Below are positions 46,426 to 57,919 of a DNA stretch of 64,000 nucleotides, piece after piece. Both the position numbers and the translations under genes were made by a program. Origin of the DNA: Streptomyces sp. NRRL F-4489 (lineage in GTDB: Bacteria; Actinomycetota; Actinomycetes; Streptomycetales; Streptomycetaceae). How positions within the stretch are numbered: the first letter of the stretch is position 1; each line of letters opens with the position of its first letter. The DNA lies in the NCBI RefSeq assembly GCF_001509485.1, contig NZ_LLZI01000221.1, forward strand, positions 124,001-188,000. Direction: 5' to 3'. The notes beneath the pieces were generated by a model. That model did no database searches. It saw only the letters and a list, made by a program, of their open reading frames with translations, and was not told where the DNA came from.

Positions 46426-47790
46426 ATGAATCTTCGCCGCACCGTCGCGCCCGCCGTCGTCGCCGCCGTGACCGCGCCCACCGTCCTGCTCGCCACGGGC
46501 TCCGCCTTCGCCGACACCAAGCCCGCGGCGCAGCCCCGGACACAGGGGCGGATACAGAACCAGGCGCACAACGGGACTCCGCACAAGCCGACCTACGCCG
46601 AACTGCAGAAGGCCGCGGAAGAGGCGAATCGGGCGTACCAGGAAGCGGCCGCCGCCGATGAGGCCGGGCAGAAGAAGCTCACGGCCACCTTGGCCGCGCT
46701 GGACGAGGGCAGTCATCCTCTCAAGGCGGCCCTGCTCGCCGCGGAGAAGGCGTCCAAGGCCGCCGACGCCGGCAAGGCAGCCGCGGACCAGGCGGTCGCC
46801 GACGCCCAGGCGAAGCTGGACGCGGCCACGGACGACGCCGCGAAGGCCGAAGCCCGCACGGCACTCACCGAGGCCGAGGCGCGGGCCAAGCGGGCAGCGG
46901 CCGCGAAGTCCCAGGCACACACCGAGCTGGCCGACGCCCGGAAGTCCTGGGACGACGCGCGTGTCGCGGCGCTCCGGGAGTATTCCAAGGTGTCCAACGC
47001 CTTGGACGACGCCCGCACGGCCAAGGAGTCGGCTGATCAGGCACTTGCCGCCGCCAAGAAGTGCGTACGGGAGCAGGGCCTGACCGTACTGGCGAACGGC
47101 TTGCCCTCGAAGGTCGTCGCCGGCAGCACGGTCGACTTCTCGCTCACGCTGGCCAACAGCACCGACCGCACGCTCGACGTGGACCCGCTGGTCTTCATCG
47201 CGCTCCAGGCCAAGGACGCGGAGCAGCACTTCATGAAGGTGCAGTGGTCCAACGGTTCCGACTGGCAGTCGCTGGACGCCCGCCAGGGGCCCTCCTACAT
47301 CGCCGCCATCAAGGCCATGAAGCCCGGCGCCCGCACCGATGTGAGGATGCGGATGACGATCGAGGCCCAGGCGCCGGCCGAGAAGGCCCTCGCCCTGCTC
47401 GCGGGCGACGCCTCCGACCAGTACAACCCGTGCGTGCTCGGCCCGATGAAGCGCTACGACTTCGAGGTGCTGCCGGCCGGCGAGAAGCCCGGCACGGTGG
47501 ACGACGCCAAGCCCGGCACGGTCGACGACAAGGACCGTCCGAAGCCGCAGCCCAACTCCCACGCGTCCGACGCGAACGCCTCCGGCGCGGACAAGTCGAA
47601 CGTGTCGGCGCAGGGCACCGCCTCCACCAAGTCCGTCCCGGCCGCCGACGCGGCCAAGGGCAGCCTCGCCACGACCGGCGCACCGTCCGCCGCGCCGCAA
47701 CTCGCCCTCGCGGGCGCCGCCGCCGTACTCCTCGGGACCGGGACGGTCGTCGCCGTACGCGGCAACCGCAAGGCCGGCGGAACCAGCTGA
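46426..47790 (+). CDS. Cell-wall anchored surface protein with coiled coil and LAxTG sortase signal
   Basis: 454 residues. A signal peptide (1-30, cleavage after GSAFA) is followed by an Ala/Lys/Glu-rich coiled coil (about 45-195), a beta-type domain (about 205-345) with a single Cys near each end (AAKKCVREQ and NPCVLG), a Pro/Asp-rich spacer and LATTG at 414-418. Then come a hydrophobic segment and a KAGG tail. LAxTG is the recognition site of class E sortases of Streptomyces. The protein should be displayed on the peptidoglycan, and the coiled coil suggests a stalk. A PGTVDD repeat occurs twice in the spacer. Confidence 0.85.
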   Translation: MNLRRTVAPAVVAAVTAPTVLLATGSAFADTKPAAQPRTQGRIQNQAHNGTPHKPTYAELQKAAEEANRAYQEAAAADEAGQKKLTATLAALDEGSHPLKAALLAAEKASKAADAGKAAADQAVADAQAKLDAATDDAAKAEARTALTEAEARAKRAAAAKSQAHTELADARKSWDDARVAALREYSKVSNALDDARTAKESADQALAAAKKCVREQGLTVLANGLPSKVVAGSTVDFSLTLANSTDRTLDVDPLVFIALQAKDAEQHFMKVQWSNGSDWQSLDARQGPSYIAAIKAMKPGARTDVRMRMTIEAQAPAEKALALLAGDASDQYNPCVLGPMKRYDFEVLPAGEKPGTVDDAKPGTVDDKDRPKPQPNSHASDANASGADKSNVSAQGTASTKSVPAADAAKGSLATTGAPSAAPQLALAGAAAVLLGTGTVVAVRGNRKAGGTS

Positions 47791-47854
47791 GGCCCCCAGG
47801 ATGCGAACGCGGCCCGTGCCCGCGCTCGCACAGGGCATCAGCCGCCGTCCCCGA

Positions 47855-47874
47855 CCGGCCCTGACCCCGGCCGG
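47855..47874 (+). terminator. GC hairpin after the surface protein gene
   Basis: CCGGCC and GGCCGG form a perfect 6-bp stem with an 8-base loop, 65 bp after the stop and before the next gene. No T-run. Confidence 0.35.
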
Positions 47875-47955
47875 CCCGGCACCAACACCTCCCCGTAAGC
47901 TCGCAGTTGAGTAGGAACCGAACGGAACCCACACAACTCCGAAAGGCGCGTCACC

Positions 47956-48774
47956 ATGACGGAAGCACAGCGCGTCGTCATCGTCACGGGTGGTGGCACG
48001 GGCATCGGCGCCGCCACCGCGCGGTTGCTGCGGGCGGCGGGGCACCACGTCGTGGTGTCCGGGCGGCGTCCCGAGCCCCTGCGGCGCGTCGCCGAGGAGA
48101 CGGGAGCCCTGGCGCACCCCTCCGACGCCGCCGACCCCGAGGCCGTACAGGAACTGGTCGAGACGGCGGTGCGGACCTACGGCCGGCTGGACGGTGTGGT
48201 GCTCAACGCCGGGATCGGGCGCGGCGGCGCGGTCGGCGATATGGCAGTTGAGGACTGGGACGCGCTCATGCGGACCAACCTCACCGGCCCGTTCCTGCTC
48301 CTGCGGGCCGCCTTGCCGCACCTGCTGGCGGCCCGCGGCGCGGTCGTCGCGGTCGCCTCGGTCTCCGCGCTCCGCAACGGCAGGAGCAACGCGGCCTACG
48401 CGACGTCCAAGGCGGCACTGCTCCAGCTGTGCCGCTCCCTCGCCGTCGACTACGGCCGGCAGGGCCTGCGTTCCAACATCGTCTGCCCGAGCTGGGTGCG
48501 TACGGAGATGGCCGACCGGCGGATGGCCCGCTTCGCGGAGGAGGCCGCGCTGCCCGGCGGCACCGACGCCGCCTATGCCGAGGCGACGCGGCTGACCCCC
48601 GCCGGCCGCCCCGGTGACCCGGAAGAGGTCGCCGAGGCGATTGCCTGGTTGCTCTCGCCCGCCGCGTCGTACGTGAACGGTGCGGTGCTGACGGTGGACG
48701 GGGGAGTGACCGCGTACGATCCCGGAGTCGCCGCGTTCGACTTCCGCATCGAGCCGCGGGTGCCGCGAGAGTGA
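47956..48774 (+). CDS. Short-chain dehydrogenase/reductase
   Basis: 272 residues, classical SDR: IVTGGGTGIGAATARLL, the LNAGIG motif in place of NNAG, catalytic Ser in VASVSAL, YATSK (Tyr and Lys) and the FabG-like end AIAWLLSPAASYVNGAVLTVDGG. Substrate unknown. It lies 50 bp before the next + gene and may be co-transcribed with it. Confidence 0.9.
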   Translation: MTEAQRVVIVTGGGTGIGAATARLLRAAGHHVVVSGRRPEPLRRVAEETGALAHPSDAADPEAVQELVETAVRTYGRLDGVVLNAGIGRGGAVGDMAVEDWDALMRTNLTGPFLLLRAALPHLLAARGAVVAVASVSALRNGRSNAAYATSKAALLQLCRSLAVDYGRQGLRSNIVCPSWVRTEMADRRMARFAEEAALPGGTDAAYAEATRLTPAGRPGDPEEVAEAIAWLLSPAASYVNGAVLTVDGGVTAYDPGVAAFDFRIEPRVPRE

Positions 48775-48824
48775 CTGGGGGCGGCCCAGCTCAGGGCCCC
48801 GCCCCACCCCAGTAGCCTTCCCCA

Positions 48825-49490
48825 ATGAGCACTTCCGAACGCACCGCAACACACCCCACGCCCTTCGTGCTCGGAGAGCACGTCCGCGCGGCCGTCGCGC
48901 ACTGTGTCACCACCCTCGCCGGCGCGCCGGCCGCCCAGTGGCGTGCGGCGGCCGGCGACCTGGAGTGGACGTGCTGGGAGACCCTGGAACACCTCGCGGA
49001 CGACCTGCTCACCTACGCCCTCCGCTTCGGGCTCGCGCGGCCGATGGACGCCCCGCGCGTTCCGCTGCGCATCTCCACCGATCGTCCCGAAGGGCCCGCC
49101 AACGTCATCTTCGGTGACGCGGCGGCGGGCCCCGAGGGACTGCTCACCGTCGTCCAGGCATGCGGCGGACTGCTCGCGATGGCCGTGGACAGCGCCCCTC
49201 CCACGGTGTTGGCCCCGCACGTCTTCGGCGCCTCCGATCCGGAAGGCTTCGCGGCCATGGGCGTCGTCGAGACCCTTGTCCACACGTACGACATCGCCGA
49301 GGGGCTGGGGCGCGACGGGCACCCGCCGGAGGACTTGAGCCACCGGGCCCTCGCCAGACTCTTCCCGGACGTCCCCCGCACCGGCAGCGCCTCGACCACC
49401 CTGCTGTGGGCCACCGGACGCATCGCCACGCCCGACCGGCCGCGCCGGAGTGACTGGCGCTGGTACGGCGCTCCGCGCGGAAACGGGTGA
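48825..49490 (+). CDS. DinB/MDMPI-like four-helix protein
   Basis: 221 residues. The helical segment LEWTCWETLEHLADDLLTYALRFG and the later GVVETLVHTYDIAEGLG (His residues at metal positions) are those of the maleylpyruvate isomerase/DinB superfamily. No C-terminal SCP2 domain is seen, unlike the relative at 29054. Mycothiol or bacillithiol-like chemistry is possible; function unknown. Confidence 0.75.
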   Translation: MSTSERTATHPTPFVLGEHVRAAVAHCVTTLAGAPAAQWRAAAGDLEWTCWETLEHLADDLLTYALRFGLARPMDAPRVPLRISTDRPEGPANVIFGDAAAGPEGLLTVVQACGGLLAMAVDSAPPTVLAPHVFGASDPEGFAAMGVVETLVHTYDIAEGLGRDGHPPEDLSHRALARLFPDVPRTGSASTTLLWATGRIATPDRPRRSDWRWYGAPRGNG

Positions 49491-49572
49491 CTGAGACACG
49501 CTAAAACCGGTTGCCCCGCCCGCAGGGAGCGGTGACAGTGGGTCAGGAAGATCGACAACGTAGCGAGGCCCC

Positions 49573-51159
<1,587 letters not shown>

Positions 51160-51210
51160 TCCCGCCCGGCCGCTGACCAGGCACTCTCACCGGGTTCGTA
51201 CGATCGGCGG

Positions 51211-51395
51211 CGTGGAGATCATGTACGAGTGGCGGGGCGACGTCGAGAAGACACGGCGGTGGCCAGGCAGTACCGGGGGAGGGGAGTGGGCGCCGCGCTC
51301 GTCGCAACCGCGGCCGGAGCAGCACGTGCCGGGCACTGCGCCTGGCTCCACGTGGACTCGGAACGGGCCAAGGCCGACCCTCACGTTCGCCGATC
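51211..51395 (+). pseudogene. GNAT acetyltransferase relic
   Basis: One frame begins with MYEWRGDVEK (start of many Streptomyces GNATs) and another frame carries VARQYRGRGVGAALVATA, the acetyl-CoA binding motif A, followed by a short stretch before the sequence becomes unrelated. The central part is missing and the two pieces are out of frame, so this is a deletion remnant. Its end overlaps the opposite DUF6479 gene. Confidence 0.55.
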
Positions 51396-51824
51396 ACCGG
51401 TAGCGGGCCCCTCACCCGAGGCAGGCCCCCCACCCGGCCCAGGCCCCTCGCTGCGCCGGGACTCGATGCCGTCGCCCTTCAGCTCGTACGGTTTGCGCCG
51501 GTGCGTCGACCGCGGCAGTTCGTCGGGCTCGCGGCGCTCCAGGACGTCGCCCACCGGCTCGCCGTGTGGCAGCCGCGGGTGGGATTCGGGGTGGGGCGGG
51601 CCCGGCTCACGCTGCCTGACGCGCCGGCCCCAGACGAACGCCGCGATCAGCAGGGCGACGACCACAACCCCGACGATCGTGAACAGCGCGCCGCTCGTCC
51701 CGTGCGCAGCGGCCAGGTGGGTGGACGGATGCGCCGCCATTCCGGCACCGAAAGACTTCATCCCAACACCCCACGTCTTCATTCCCATACCCAATGTGGT
51801 CATTCCGGCAGTCACGGTCTCCAT
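51381..51824 (-). CDS. DUF6479-like single-pass membrane protein with heptapeptide repeats
   Basis: 147 residues. The N-terminus is four heptads of the form MxxxxxG (METVTAG, MTTLGMG, MKTWGVG, MKSFGAG), then a hydrophilic piece and one membrane segment (about 44-66, ALFTIVGVVVVALLIAAFVWG) followed by RRVRQRE, and a long polar, Pro/Gly/Arg-rich C-terminal tail inside the cell. This matches the small DUF6479 proteins of Streptomyces as I recall them. Start ATG 51824 is chosen; 51803 is also possible. It lies downstream of the blaB-like gene on the same strand. Confidence 0.65.
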   Translation of the reverse strand: METVTAGMTTLGMGMKTWGVGMKSFGAGMAAHPSTHLAAAHGTSGALFTIVGVVVVALLIAAFVWGRRVRQREPGPPHPESHPRLPHGEPVGDVLERREPDELPRSTHRRKPYELKGDGIESRRSEGPGPGGGPASGEGPATGDRRT

Positions 51825-51955
51825 GCCGGCCGGATACCCGCCACCTGCGGGAACAAGCACCGGGATACGGGCAGCGGAGCAAGCAATGGCGTGTCGCCTG
51901 CGGGGAGTGGCGGGCCCCACGCTCCCACATGCCGGCCCGGCGCCCCCGCACCCCC

Positions 51956-52891
51956 TCACCCCCGCAGCGCCTCGAAGGCCAGCCGGGCCCCGGCGCCGAT
52001 GGCCAGGTCGATGTCCGGTGCGAGTCCGGCGCGGCGGCCGGAGCGGGTGAGGGCGGCCATCGCCACCCGGTCGCCGGCCTCGGACTCCACCACGCCGATC
52101 TCGTGCCGCAGATGCAGGAACGTGCCTGTCTTGCCGCTCACCCGCAGCGTGTCCGCCCGCAGTTCGCTGGCCAGGCGCTGGGTGTACACCTGCTGCCCCA
52201 TCAGGCGGCGCAGCTCCGCAGTGGCCTCCGGATGGGCGATGTCGTCCCGCCAGACCCGCGCCAGCAGATCGACCAGACCGCTGGCGGTCCCGACGTTGGC
52301 GTGGGCCGGATCCAGCGTTTCGATGGGATGGCGCCCCACGTGGTCCTCGCGCAGCGCCAGCTCCAGGGCGAGCGAGAAGTCGTTGCCCGCGGCACCGGCG
52401 GCGCACTCGTACATCCGGTTCATCCGGTGGCGCATACGGATGCCCGCACAGCCCCAGGCGCGCAGCTGCGCGTCCACCTCCGCCACCGGTACGAGGTCGA
52501 ACAGCGCGTCGGCGGCGGCGTTGTCGCTCACCGACAGCATCATGTGGAGCAGGTCGCCGATCGCCACGGTGGCCGGATGCCGGAACGCCGCCAGTCCGGT
52601 CGGCCCGACGCTGCTCGCGGTGGGGCTGAGGACGACCGGCCGCGCCGCGTCGAGCTCACCGGAGGCGATCCGCTCCAGGACGACGAGCGCGAGCGGCACC
52701 TTGGCCACCGACGCCAGCGGCACCAACTCCCCGATGCCGAAGCCGAGTTGCTCGCCGGTGCCGAGGTGCCTGGCCAGGAAGGAGCCGCGGGCCCCGACGG
52801 CCGCCCACTCCGCGGCGATCGCCTCCGCGGCGTCGAACAGTTCCGCGTCATCGGCGACGCAGACCGGAGCGGGTGTCTGCCGGGCGGTCAT
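51956..52891 (-). CDS. blaB: BlaB-like penicillin-recognising regulatory serine hydrolase
   Basis: 311 residues, no signal peptide. It has the active-site serine motif SVAK (Ser61-Lys64), SDN (122-124) and KTG (254-256) of penicillin-recognising enzymes, but no ExxLN deacylation motif. That, the cytoplasmic location and its 4-bp overlap with a LysR gene next to a class A beta-lactamase match BlaB of S. cacaoi, which is needed for beta-lactam induction of blaL together with BlaA but has no beta-lactamase activity. It probably senses a penicilloyl or cell-wall signal. Confidence 0.8.
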   Translation of the reverse strand: MTARQTPAPVCVADDAELFDAAEAIAAEWAAVGARGSFLARHLGTGEQLGFGIGELVPLASVAKVPLALVVLERIASGELDAARPVVLSPTASSVGPTGLAAFRHPATVAIGDLLHMMLSVSDNAAADALFDLVPVAEVDAQLRAWGCAGIRMRHRMNRMYECAAGAAGNDFSLALELALREDHVGRHPIETLDPAHANVGTASGLVDLLARVWRDDIAHPEATAELRRLMGQQVYTQRLASELRADTLRVSGKTGTFLHLRHEIGVVESEAGDRVAMAALTRSGRRAGLAPDIDLAIGAGARLAFEALRG

Positions 52892-53898
52892 CCGCGCGCC
52901 GCCAGCCGGGACGGGGCGTCCTCGCCCGCGCTCTCGGCGGCCGCCACGGCCGGCTCGCCCGTCGCGGCACCGACCGCCGCGGCCAGCAGCCCGACCAGCC
53001 AGGGCGGCACCTGTGCCGGCCCCCGGTCACGGTGCGCCGCCCGCACGTCGTACCCCCGGTGCAGCGAGGCATCGGCCAGCGGCGCCCACCGCGCCCCGTG
53101 CCGCCGGGCGAACGGCTCCGCGCACAGCAGCATCGCCTGGCCGGCGAGGGTCTCGGCCAGCGCGGTCGCCGTCGGCCCGGCCGACCGGACCATCGCCTCC
53201 GGCAGCCCCGCCCGCGCCACGGCCCGCCGCAACCGGTCCCGCGCGTAGGGGACGTGCTCCTCCGCCATGGCCAGGACCGGCACCGCCGCGACCCGCCCCG
53301 GCCGCGTACCACCGCCGCGCCGCGGCCGCAGATCCTCCAGGTGAACGGCGTGCCGACGCGTCCGCGGCCGCTCCCCAGGCACCGCCGAGCGGCCCCCGCC
53401 CGGCGCGTCCGGCGGCGCGGACGCCAGTCCCAACGGCACGCGCAGCCCGGCGTTCTCCGGGGGAACGCGTACCAGCGCGTACGCCAGCGAGGCGTCGGCC
53501 AGGCCCGCCTCGCGCTCCTCCGGCGGCAGCTCCCGGACACCGAACGTGGTGCCGTGCTCGGCGCCGGCGCGGATGATCCGGGCCAGCGCGTCCGGGCCGC
53601 AGTCCGCCGGCACCCCGACCGCACGCACCGCCGACTGCCTGGCCGACCGGGCGACATGCCGCAGCCGCTGGGCCCGGTCCAGCACCTCCCGGGCGTACGG
53701 CAGCAGGAGAAGGCCCAGCTCGGTGGCGGCCACCTGGCGCCGGGACCGGTCGAACAACTGGCCCTCGAAGTGCTCCTCCAGTGTCTTGATACGCCGGCTG
53801 AGCAGCGGCTGGGCGATCCCCAGCCGCTCCGCCGCGCGCGAGAAGCTCGCCTCGTCGACAGCCGCTACGTAGGCATCAAGGTGCGCGAGTAGGTCCAC
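52888..53898 (-). CDS. blaA: BlaA-like LysR activator of beta-lactamase
   Basis: 336 residues from GTG. The HTH is FSRAAERLGIAQPLLSRRIKTLEEHFEGQLFDRSRRQVAATELGLLLLPYAREVL. The effector domain is divergent and Ala/Arg-rich. Its stop overlaps the blaB-like start (ATGA), so the two are translationally coupled, and it is divergent from the class A beta-lactamase, exactly as in the S. cacaoi blaL-blaA-blaB cluster. A T-N11-A box lies 11 bp upstream of its start in the shared region. Confidence 0.82.
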   Translation of the reverse strand: MDLLAHLDAYVAAVDEASFSRAAERLGIAQPLLSRRIKTLEEHFEGQLFDRSRRQVAATELGLLLLPYAREVLDRAQRLRHVARSARQSAVRAVGVPADCGPDALARIIRAGAEHGTTFGVRELPPEEREAGLADASLAYALVRVPPENAGLRVPLGLASAPPDAPGGGRSAVPGERPRTRRHAVHLEDLRPRRGGGTRPGRVAAVPVLAMAEEHVPYARDRLRRAVARAGLPEAMVRSAGPTATALAETLAGQAMLLCAEPFARRHGARWAPLADASLHRGYDVRAAHRDRGPAQVPPWLVGLLAAAVGAATGEPAVAAAESAGEDAPSRLAARG

Positions 53899-53908
53899 GC
53901 TGGAGTCA

Positions 53909-53921
53909 TATCAAGAAGTTA
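53909..53921. promoter_or_regulatory. LysR T-N11-A box for BlaA-like regulator
   Basis: TATCAAGAAGTTA fits T-N11-A with partial dyad symmetry (ATA/TAT at the flanks), in the only AT-rich patch of the region. Candidate for BlaA binding. Confidence 0.5.
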
Positions 53922-54162
53922 TGGGGCCTTCAATCTTTACTCTTGGACATGGGAGGCGTCCGCCTGCTTCGCTGTCCCCCTCGACGCCGCGCCGCGCACG
54001 GGCCGGACGTCGAGGACCCCGGCGTACGGCCCCGACGAACGCCTGCGGCGAAGAACAGCGACGACCGACCGCGACCAAGCACCGCGTCGAATCACCGCAT
54101 CGAATCACCGCAACCAATATCCGCGACGAACGACCGCAGCGAAGCGGCCCGACGAACGACCG

Positions 54163-54198
54163 CGACGCCCCACCGACGAACGACGCCCCACCGACGAA
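54163..54198. repeat. 18-bp perfect tandem duplication upstream of the beta-lactamase
   Basis: CGACGCCCCACCGACGAA occurs twice in direct succession, ending 17 bp before the ATG, after several looser CGACGAACGACCGC copies from about 54120. It lies in the 5' leader. Confidence 0.75.
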
Positions 54199-54215
54199 CC
54201 GGGAGACCTCCGCAC

Positions 54216-55136
54216 ATGCCCAACGCCACCCCGCTCCACCGGCGCGGCCTGCTCAAGGCCGGCCTCGCCGCCTCCACCGCCCTCCTCGCCGCCACCAGCC
54301 CGTCCGCGACTGCCTGGGCGGCCACCGGCTCCCGCCAACGCCGCTCCCTGGACAGCCACTTGAGCGACCTTGAGCACCGCTACGGAGCGCGCCTGGGCGT
54401 CTACGCCCGCAACGTCCGGACCGGGCAGGTCATCGCCCACCGCGCGCAGGAACGGTTCGCGATGTGCTCGACGTTCAAGGCGATCGCGGCCGCCGCGGTC
54501 CTGCGCGACCAGGCACACTGCGCACCGATGGACAAGGTGATCCACTACCCGCCCACCGACATCCTGCCGAACTCACCCAGGACCGAGGAGCACGTCGACA
54601 CCGGCATGGCCGTGCGCGACCTGTGCGGCGCCGCCATCCAGTACAGCGACAACACGGCCGGCAACCTCCTGCTCCGCCAGATCGGCGGCCCCGGCGGCCT
54701 CACGGCGTTCCTGCGGTCGATCGGCGATCCGGTCACCCGGCTCGACCGCTGGGAACCCGACCTCAACACCGCCATCCCCGGCGACCTGCGCGACACCACC
54801 ACCCCCGAGGCGATCTGCCGCAGCTACGAACAGCTCACCCTCGGCCGGGCGCTGACCGCCCCCGACCGGGAACGCCTGGTCGCCTGGCTCAAGGGCAACA
54901 CCACCAGCGACGAGCGCTTCCGCGCCGGCCTGCCGCACACCTGGACCGTCGCCGACAAGACAGGCACCGGGTCCTACGCGTCCGCCAACGACATCGGCGT
55001 CGCCTGGACCACCAGGCACACCCCGATCGTCCTCGCCGTCCTGTCGACGAAACCCACCAAGGACGCCCCGGTGGACAACGCCCTGGTCGCGGACGCGGCC
55101 CGCGTCATCGCCGACACCCTCGCCCCCGGCGAGTAA
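54216..55136 (+). CDS. blaL: Class A beta-lactamase, Tat-exported
   Basis: 306 residues. The signal peptide carries a twin-arginine motif (RRGLLKAG) and ends near ATAWA. The catalytic set is complete: CSTFK (Ser85, Lys88), YSDN (144-146), ExxLN in RWEPDLN (Glu180, Asn184) and DKTG (248-250), equivalent to Ser70, SDN130-132, Glu166 and KTG234-236. The Cys before the active Ser is common in Streptomyces enzymes. It hydrolyses penicillins and early cephalosporins outside the cell. It is divergent from the BlaA/BlaB-type regulators and so is probably inducible. Confidence 0.92.
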   Translation: MPNATPLHRRGLLKAGLAASTALLAATSPSATAWAATGSRQRRSLDSHLSDLEHRYGARLGVYARNVRTGQVIAHRAQERFAMCSTFKAIAAAAVLRDQAHCAPMDKVIHYPPTDILPNSPRTEEHVDTGMAVRDLCGAAIQYSDNTAGNLLLRQIGGPGGLTAFLRSIGDPVTRLDRWEPDLNTAIPGDLRDTTTPEAICRSYEQLTLGRALTAPDRERLVAWLKGNTTSDERFRAGLPHTWTVADKTGTGSYASANDIGVAWTTRHTPIVLAVLSTKPTKDAPVDNALVADAARVIADTLAPGE

Positions 55137-55235
55137 CGTCCCCACGCGGCGTACCAGGCACACCAGGCCCACCCGTCCCGCCCCGCCACCCCACTCTCCC
55201 CGCCAACCGTCGACCGTCGAAAGCAGGTACCCCCT

Positions 55236-56168
55236 ATGCCCGCTGGCCGGCCCGACCCGTCCCGCCGCGCACTCCTGGCCGCCGCGGCCCTCCTCCCCCT
55301 GACCGGCTGCACCCAAGGCCACCGACCCCCGGCCCAGCCCGCACCGACACCGAGCCGCCGCGCAGCCAACCCGGCCAACTCCCCAGCCGTTACAGCCCAG
55401 TTCACCTCCCTCGAACGGAAATACGGCGCCCGGCTCGGCGTCCACGCCGTGGCGACCGGCACCGGCGCCACGATCTCCTACCGCGCGGACGAGCGCTTCG
55501 CCTTCTGCTCCACCTTCAAGGCCCTGGCCGCCGCGGCCGTCCTGCACCACAACCCGCTCAGCCACCTCGACCAGCGCATCACCTACACCGCACGCGATAT
55601 CAACTCCATCTCACCGATCACCCAGCACCACATCGCGACCGGTATGACGCTCAGGGAACTCTGCGACGCCGCCATCCGCTACAGCGACGGAACGGCCGGC
55701 AACCTCCTGCTCCGAGACCTCGGCGGACCGTCCCAACTAACCGCCTACCTGCGAGACTTGGGCGATCGAACCAGCCGCTTGGACCGCTACGAACCCGAAC
55801 TGAACCGCGACCGCCCGGAAGACCCCCGCGACACCACCACCCCCCGCGCCCTCGCCGCCGACTACCAGCGACTGCTCCTCGGGGACGCCTTGCCGCCGGC
55901 CAAGCACGCCCTGCTCAAGGACTGGCTCGTACGCAACGCCACCGGCGGCCGGCGCATCCGGGCCGGCCTGCCGCCAGGCTGGACGGTGGCCGACAAAACC
56001 GGGACCGGCGACTACGGCCGGGCCAACGACGTCGCCATCATCTGGCCCCCGCACATGGCACCCCTCGTGATCGCCCTCCAGTCCGACCGCCCCGGCTACT
56101 CCACCCCGCCCCAAGACGCCCTCCTCGCCGAAACCACAACCCACCTCGTCGCCGCCCTCACCACCTGA
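55236..56168 (+). CDS. Class A beta-lactamase paralogue, lipoprotein, SDG variant
   Basis: 310 residues. The N-terminus is a lipoprotein signal with lipobox LTGC (Cys25) and RR before it. The motifs are CSTFK (Ser92, Lys95), YSDG (150-152, Gly in place of Asn132), RYEPELN (Glu186, Asn190) and DKTG (254-256). Gly132 is the variant of M. tuberculosis BlaC, where it lowers clavulanate sensitivity. The gene follows the first beta-lactamase by 99 bp on the same strand and shares its architecture, so it is a tandem duplicate now directed to the membrane. Confidence 0.9.
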   Translation: MPAGRPDPSRRALLAAAALLPLTGCTQGHRPPAQPAPTPSRRAANPANSPAVTAQFTSLERKYGARLGVHAVATGTGATISYRADERFAFCSTFKALAAAAVLHHNPLSHLDQRITYTARDINSISPITQHHIATGMTLRELCDAAIRYSDGTAGNLLLRDLGGPSQLTAYLRDLGDRTSRLDRYEPELNRDRPEDPRDTTTPRALAADYQRLLLGDALPPAKHALLKDWLVRNATGGRRIRAGLPPGWTVADKTGTGDYGRANDVAIIWPPHMAPLVIALQSDRPGYSTPPQDALLAETTTHLVAALTT

Positions 56169-56296
56169 CGCAGGAAGCCGCTCCCCCCAGGCCAACTCAC
56201 CACCACCCAATGTCATTTGGTCGCTCGACCGCAGCCTCAGGCGCCCATATCGTGGTTCCGCCCCACCGGCTGACGACCACCTGCGAAGATCGCCCT

Positions 56297-56367
56297 ATGA
56301 AGAGCCTCGCCCTTGCCCCCTCGCGCCGTCCCCACGGATCGGCCCGGCCGCGTACCGCAGGCGCCGC

Positions 56368-56371
<4 letters not shown>
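56297..56371 (+). CDS. 24-residue ORF overlapping the GNAT start
   Basis: MKSLALAPSRRPHG... ends in ATGA, shared with the start of the GNAT gene at 56368, so it could couple translation. The ribosome site is weak and codon use is less biased than in neighbours. May be chance. Confidence 0.3.

Positions 56372-57919
<1,548 letters not shown>

Larger units (their letters stand above)
53899..54215. other. bla divergent regulatory region
   Basis: 317 bp between blaA-like and the beta-lactamase gene. It holds an AT-rich promoter patch (53900-53945), a LysR-type box and, further right, a tandem repeat. No separate gene was seen. Confidence 0.6.

Noticed and set aside
46198..48852. An 884-codon open frame on the minus strand
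   Set aside because: It is antisense to the sortase substrate and SDR genes, both of which have signal, catalytic and ribosome-site evidence.
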